Shown piece after piece: positions 36,781 to 39,811 of a stretch of DNA of 39,811 nucleotides. Origin of the DNA: an uncultured Sphingomonadales bacterium (GTDB taxonomy: Bacteria; Pseudomonadota; Alphaproteobacteria; Sphingomonadales; Sphingomonadaceae); contig CAKZNA010000151.1 of the NCBI GenBank assembly GCA_937129355.1, positions 1 through 39,811 of the forward strand, written 5' to 3'. The position numbers and the translations under genes are program-made. Position 1 is the first letter of the stretch. Every line of letters starts with the position of its first letter. The notes below the pieces were generated by a model, which was not told where the DNA came from, made no database searches, and saw nothing but the letters and a program-made list of their open reading frames with translations.

Positions 36781-37923
36781 ATGACGCGAAATGCCGCCAT
36801 TATTGTTGCCGCTGGAACCAGCAGCCGAATGGGCGGGGATATCCCGAAGCAATATCTTCCCCTGCGCGGCAAGCCGATGATAGCCCATAGTTTCGCGGCT
36901 TTTCATCAGCATCCCGCCATAAATAAAATAATTGTGGTGATCGGGCTTGGTCAGGAAGAACTGGCCAATAAATCGCTTGAAGGCTTTGAACATCCGAATT
37001 TTGTGCAAGGCGGGGCAACTCGCCGCGAAAGTGTTTTTAAAGGGCTGGATGCATTAAAAGAGCATGGCGGTATCGATAATGTCCTTATCCACGACGCCGC
37101 GCGCCCCGGCCTTTCACCGGAGGTTGTCGATCGCTTGATTGCAGCATTGGACAATCATGTTGGTGCCGTCCCTGCATTGCCGGTGGTGGACAGCCTTGCG
37201 CGTGGGGGAACAATGATGGTCGAAACGGTTGAGCGCGATAACCTATGGCGCATTCAAACTCCGCAAGCGTTTCGCTTTTACGATATCGCGCAGGCACATA
37301 GTGAGTGGACATCATTACAGGAAGCGACCGATGATGCGCGGATTCTAGCCGCTGCTGGCAAAGAGGTTGCGATCGTTGCGGGCGATGAGGCGCTTGCAAA
37401 ATATACCTTTCCGGGCGATCTGGATAATTATGGGGAGCGGAATATATCGATGATGAGAACGGGGTCGGGAATTGATGTGCATCGCCTCGTCAAGGGCGGC
37501 GAGCTCTGGCTGTGCGGGGTAAAGATTGATCATAGTCACGGTCTATCCGGCCATAGCGACGCCGATGTTGCGGTCCACGCTCTGGTAGATGCCATTCTTG
37601 GCGCATTGGCGCTTGGCGATATTGGCGACCATTTCCCGCCTTCCGATCCGCAGTGGCGCGGCGCTTCGTCGGATCAGTTTCTTGATCATGCGATGAAGCT
37701 TTCGCAAAAAGCGGGTTACAGCCTTTCCAACGCGGATATCACCATTATTTGTGAAGCGCCAAAGATTGGGCCGCATCGATTGGCCATGCGAGAAAGGTTA
37801 TCCAAAATTATGGACGTTCAGCTTTCACAAATATCGGTGAAGGCAACTACGACAGAGAGATTGGGTTATGCCGGACGAGGTGAAGGAATAGAGGCGCAGG
37901 CCACAGTCTGCTTGACCAAATAG
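36781..37923 (+). CDS. ispDF: Bifunctional 2-C-methyl-D-erythritol 4-phosphate cytidylyltransferase / 2-C-methyl-D-erythritol 2,4-cyclodiphosphate synthase IspDF
   Basis: IspD: IIVAAGTSSRMGGDIPKQYLPLRGKPM, HDAARPGLSPE; IspF: RTGSGIDVHRLVKG...GLSGHSDADVAVHALVDAILGALALGDIGDHFPPSD. Confidence 0.97.
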   Translation: MTRNAAIIVAAGTSSRMGGDIPKQYLPLRGKPMIAHSFAAFHQHPAINKIIVVIGLGQEELANKSLEGFEHPNFVQGGATRRESVFKGLDALKEHGGIDNVLIHDAARPGLSPEVVDRLIAALDNHVGAVPALPVVDSLARGGTMMVETVERDNLWRIQTPQAFRFYDIAQAHSEWTSLQEATDDARILAAAGKEVAIVAGDEALAKYTFPGDLDNYGERNISMMRTGSGIDVHRLVKGGELWLCGVKIDHSHGLSGHSDADVAVHALVDAILGALALGDIGDHFPPSDPQWRGASSDQFLDHAMKLSQKAGYSLSNADITIICEAPKIGPHRLAMRERLSKIMDVQLSQISVKATTTERLGYAGRGEGIEAQATVCLTK

Positions 37924-37926
37924 GAG

Positions 37927-38502
37927 ATGAATATGAACAGAATAATCAAATATATAGCGGCAGGGACAGTATGTTTCTCCATATCGTCTCAAGCCATCGC
38001 ATCAACAGCCATAGATTGTTTGAATCACAACGAGGCAACTGATGTTATGGTTGCCCTAGCACCTGGACTTATGCGTCAGGGAATGAGCGAATGCTCCAAA
38101 TTCCTTCCGGCAAATGCAACCTTGATGGAAAAAGGCCCGGCGGCCTTAAATAGATACGAGGCCTCAGCGGAAAATGTTTCGAACAGCGCAGGCAATGCCA
38201 TTCGCAAATTTGCGGGCGATTTCGTTCCAGAAAGCCTTCCTCCTTCGGCGATAGTTGCGTTTGCCGGGGCCATGTTGGTCGATCGGACAGCAGGAAAGCT
38301 GGATGAGGAAAGCTGCCTTGGGCTCAACAATGTCTGGGCCCCGCTAGCGGAATTTCCTTCTGAAAATTTGGTTGCTGCCTTTGTTGCGGTTGGCGGTATT
38401 GTAAGTCAGGAAGAAGATGAGAAGGAAGATAAGAAGGATCCGGACAAATCCAAAAACCCCTTGGCTGGCCTCAAGATTTGTCCTTACACAGCGACGTCTT
38501 AG
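37927..38502 (+). CDS. Hypothetical exported protein
   Basis: Signal peptide MNRIIKYIAAGTVCFSISSQAIAS; several Cys; charged low-complexity C-terminal stretch EEDEKEDKKDPDKSK; 3 bp after ispDF. Confidence 0.72.
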   Translation: MNMNRIIKYIAAGTVCFSISSQAIASTAIDCLNHNEATDVMVALAPGLMRQGMSECSKFLPANATLMEKGPAALNRYEASAENVSNSAGNAIRKFAGDFVPESLPPSAIVAFAGAMLVDRTAGKLDEESCLGLNNVWAPLAEFPSENLVAAFVAVGGIVSQEEDEKEDKKDPDKSKNPLAGLKICPYTATS

Positions 38503-38513
38503 GCGCTTAACAG

Positions 38514-39011
38514 GTGCAAGAAAATTGTCTCCACCCGTCTTTGGTTGAACGCGCGCAAGAGGTTGTCGAGGCCAATTGCAAAGCACAACGTACAATATCT
38601 ACTGCAGAAAGTTGCACAGGCGGATTGGTAAGCGCTGCAATCACATAAATTTCGGGCAGTAGCGCGGTTCTTCTCGCCGGCTATGTCACCTATTCCAATG
38701 AAGCTAAGTGTGACATGCTTGGCGTAGAGTTGGAGCTTATCAAAAAGCACGGAGCGGTATCGGAGCAGGTCGCTAAGGCCATGGCTGCTGGAGCATTGAA
38801 CCGAAGCGGATGTGATCTGGCAGTATCCATCACCGGAATTGCTGGGCCCACGGGCGGAAGTGCCGAAAAACCGGTGGGTACTGTCATGTTTGGCGTAGCA
38901 AAAAAGGGAGGCAAACCTCTGTCTTTTTGCCGGAGCTTTGGCGCCAATAAAAGCCGCGCAGAAATACGGCTCGCCGCTGCCGTTTATGCGTTAGAGTTGC
39001 TGCTTCCATAA
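38514..39011 (+). pseudogene. pncC: CinA C-terminal / nicotinamide-nucleotide amidase (PncC)-like gene interrupted by in-frame TAA at 38646-38648
   Basis: Reading through from GTG 38514: [123 protein letters not shown]...; all CinA_C motifs are in one frame apart from the single stop. Confidence 0.82.
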
Positions 39012-39433
39012 AGCTCTTCAGCGCGATCATTGAAGGCGCTGGTCATTTTGCGTAGAGCGGCATCGAAAAACTGACCCGCAAGTGCCTCGAACACGGCATT
39101 GTGGAATGAGAAGTCGACGGTGAAATCGATCAAGCAGCCGCCATCGGGCTTCTCTTCAAATTTCCAGACATTGTGTAAATGCTTCATCGGGCCATCGAGA
39201 TAATCAACCTCGATCTGCGTCTTGGGATGTTTGATAACGCGTGACGAGAATGTCTCACGCAGCGATTTAAATCCGACAATCATGTCGGCCATCATTTCAG
39301 TTTCACTATTAGAAGTTATACGTATCCCACTAACCCAAGGAAGGAATTGAGGATATTTTTTCACGTCAGCCACAAGATCATACATCTGCTCGGCACTGAA
39401 CGGTAACTCGCGTCTTTCGTGATGATGCGGCAT
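38984..39433 (-). CDS. Type II TA RatA-like / coenzyme Q-binding COQ10-like START domain protein
   Basis: [39 protein letters not shown]...[65 protein letters not shown]. Confidence 0.93.
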   Translation of the reverse strand: MPHHHERRELPFSAEQMYDLVADVKKYPQFLPWVSGIRITSNSETEMMADMIVGFKSLRETFSSRVIKHPKTQIEVDYLDGPMKHLHNVWKFEEKPDGGCLIDFTVDFSFHNAVFEALAGQFFDAALRKMTSAFNDRAEELYGSSNSNA

Positions 39434-39449
39434 GCCCCTGCCCTTCTCG

Positions 39450-39811
39450 TCAGCCTGCGGCCTTAGCCAGCTGTGCTTCACGAGCGGCGCGCATCTTGTT
39501 GAAGTCATCGCCGGCATGATAACTCGAACGGGTTAGCGGGCTGGAAGCAACCAGCAGAAAGCCTTTTGCGCGCGCAATCGCGGCGTAAGCATCAAAAGCC
39601 TTTGGCGTCACGAAATCGATCACCTCAGTATGTTTTGGCGTGGGCTGCAGATATTGCCCCATGGTTAGAAAATCGATATCCGCGCTGCGCATATCATCCA
39701 TCACCTGATGGACTTCGAGCCGTTCTTCCCCCAGCCCAAGCATAACACCGGATTTGGTGAAAATGGACGGGTCATGCTTCTTCACATTCTCTAGCAGACG
39801 TATCGATGCGT
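39450..39811 (-). CDS. lipA: Lipoyl synthase LipA, partial (N-terminal part beyond the window end)
   Basis: [85 protein letters not shown]; frame open to the window edge. Confidence 0.95.
   Translation of the reverse strand, partial: ASIRLLENVKKHDPSIFTKSGVMLGLGEERLEVHQVMDDMRSADIDFLTMGQYLQPTPKHTEVIDFVTPKAFDAYAAIARAKGFLLVASSPLTRSSYHAGDDFNKMRAAREAQLAKAAG

Noticed and set aside
1-39811. CRISPR array, prophage, transposon/IS element, toxin-antitoxin or defence island
   Set aside because: No spaced direct repeats, transposase, integrase, terminase or nuclease/defence families were seen; the RatA-like name at 38984-39433 reflects COQ10/START homology, not a real TA pair.

Overview
This 39.8 kb window is a dense chromosomal core region of an alphaproteobacterium. 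Gene order and family content (ispDF / dusB-ntrBC-ntrYX-hfq-hflX, a DivL-like kinase, a two-domain Hfq) suggest Sphingomonadales, but this is inferred, not searched. I see no prophage, transposon, CRISPR array or defence island. Left to right: trmD (partial)-rplS; asd; a small accessory block (DUF4336-like, HCCA-isomerase/DsbA-like, GFA-like, YegP-like, alpha/beta hydrolase, membrane protein); an M2 ACE-like peptidase; SDR; AMP nucleosidase; peroxiredoxin; ahcY; a DivL-type tyrosine 'histidine kinase'; tsaE; tRNA-Ser(UGA); a cell wall/replication/translation run (mltB-like, rlpA, dacA, tmk, holB, metG, tatD, retropepsin-like protease); glpD-glpK; mazG; hflX-hfq-ntrX-ntrY-ntrC-ntrB-dusB on the minus strand; ispDF; a secreted unknown; an interrupted cinA/pncC-like gene; a COQ10/RatA-like START protein; and lipA (partial). 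The strongest points for a second look are: (1) hfq encodes two complete, diverged Hfq/Sm domains in one 168-aa polypeptide; (2) the kinase next to ahcY has Tyr in place of the phospho-accepting His (DivL hallmark); (3) the pncC/cinA-like gene carries an in-frame TAA inside a conserved block; (4) a perfect ATATAAAG-N4-CTTTATAT operator-like palindrome lies upstream of ahcY; (5) NtrX lacks the GAFTGA loop while NtrC in the same cluster keeps it.
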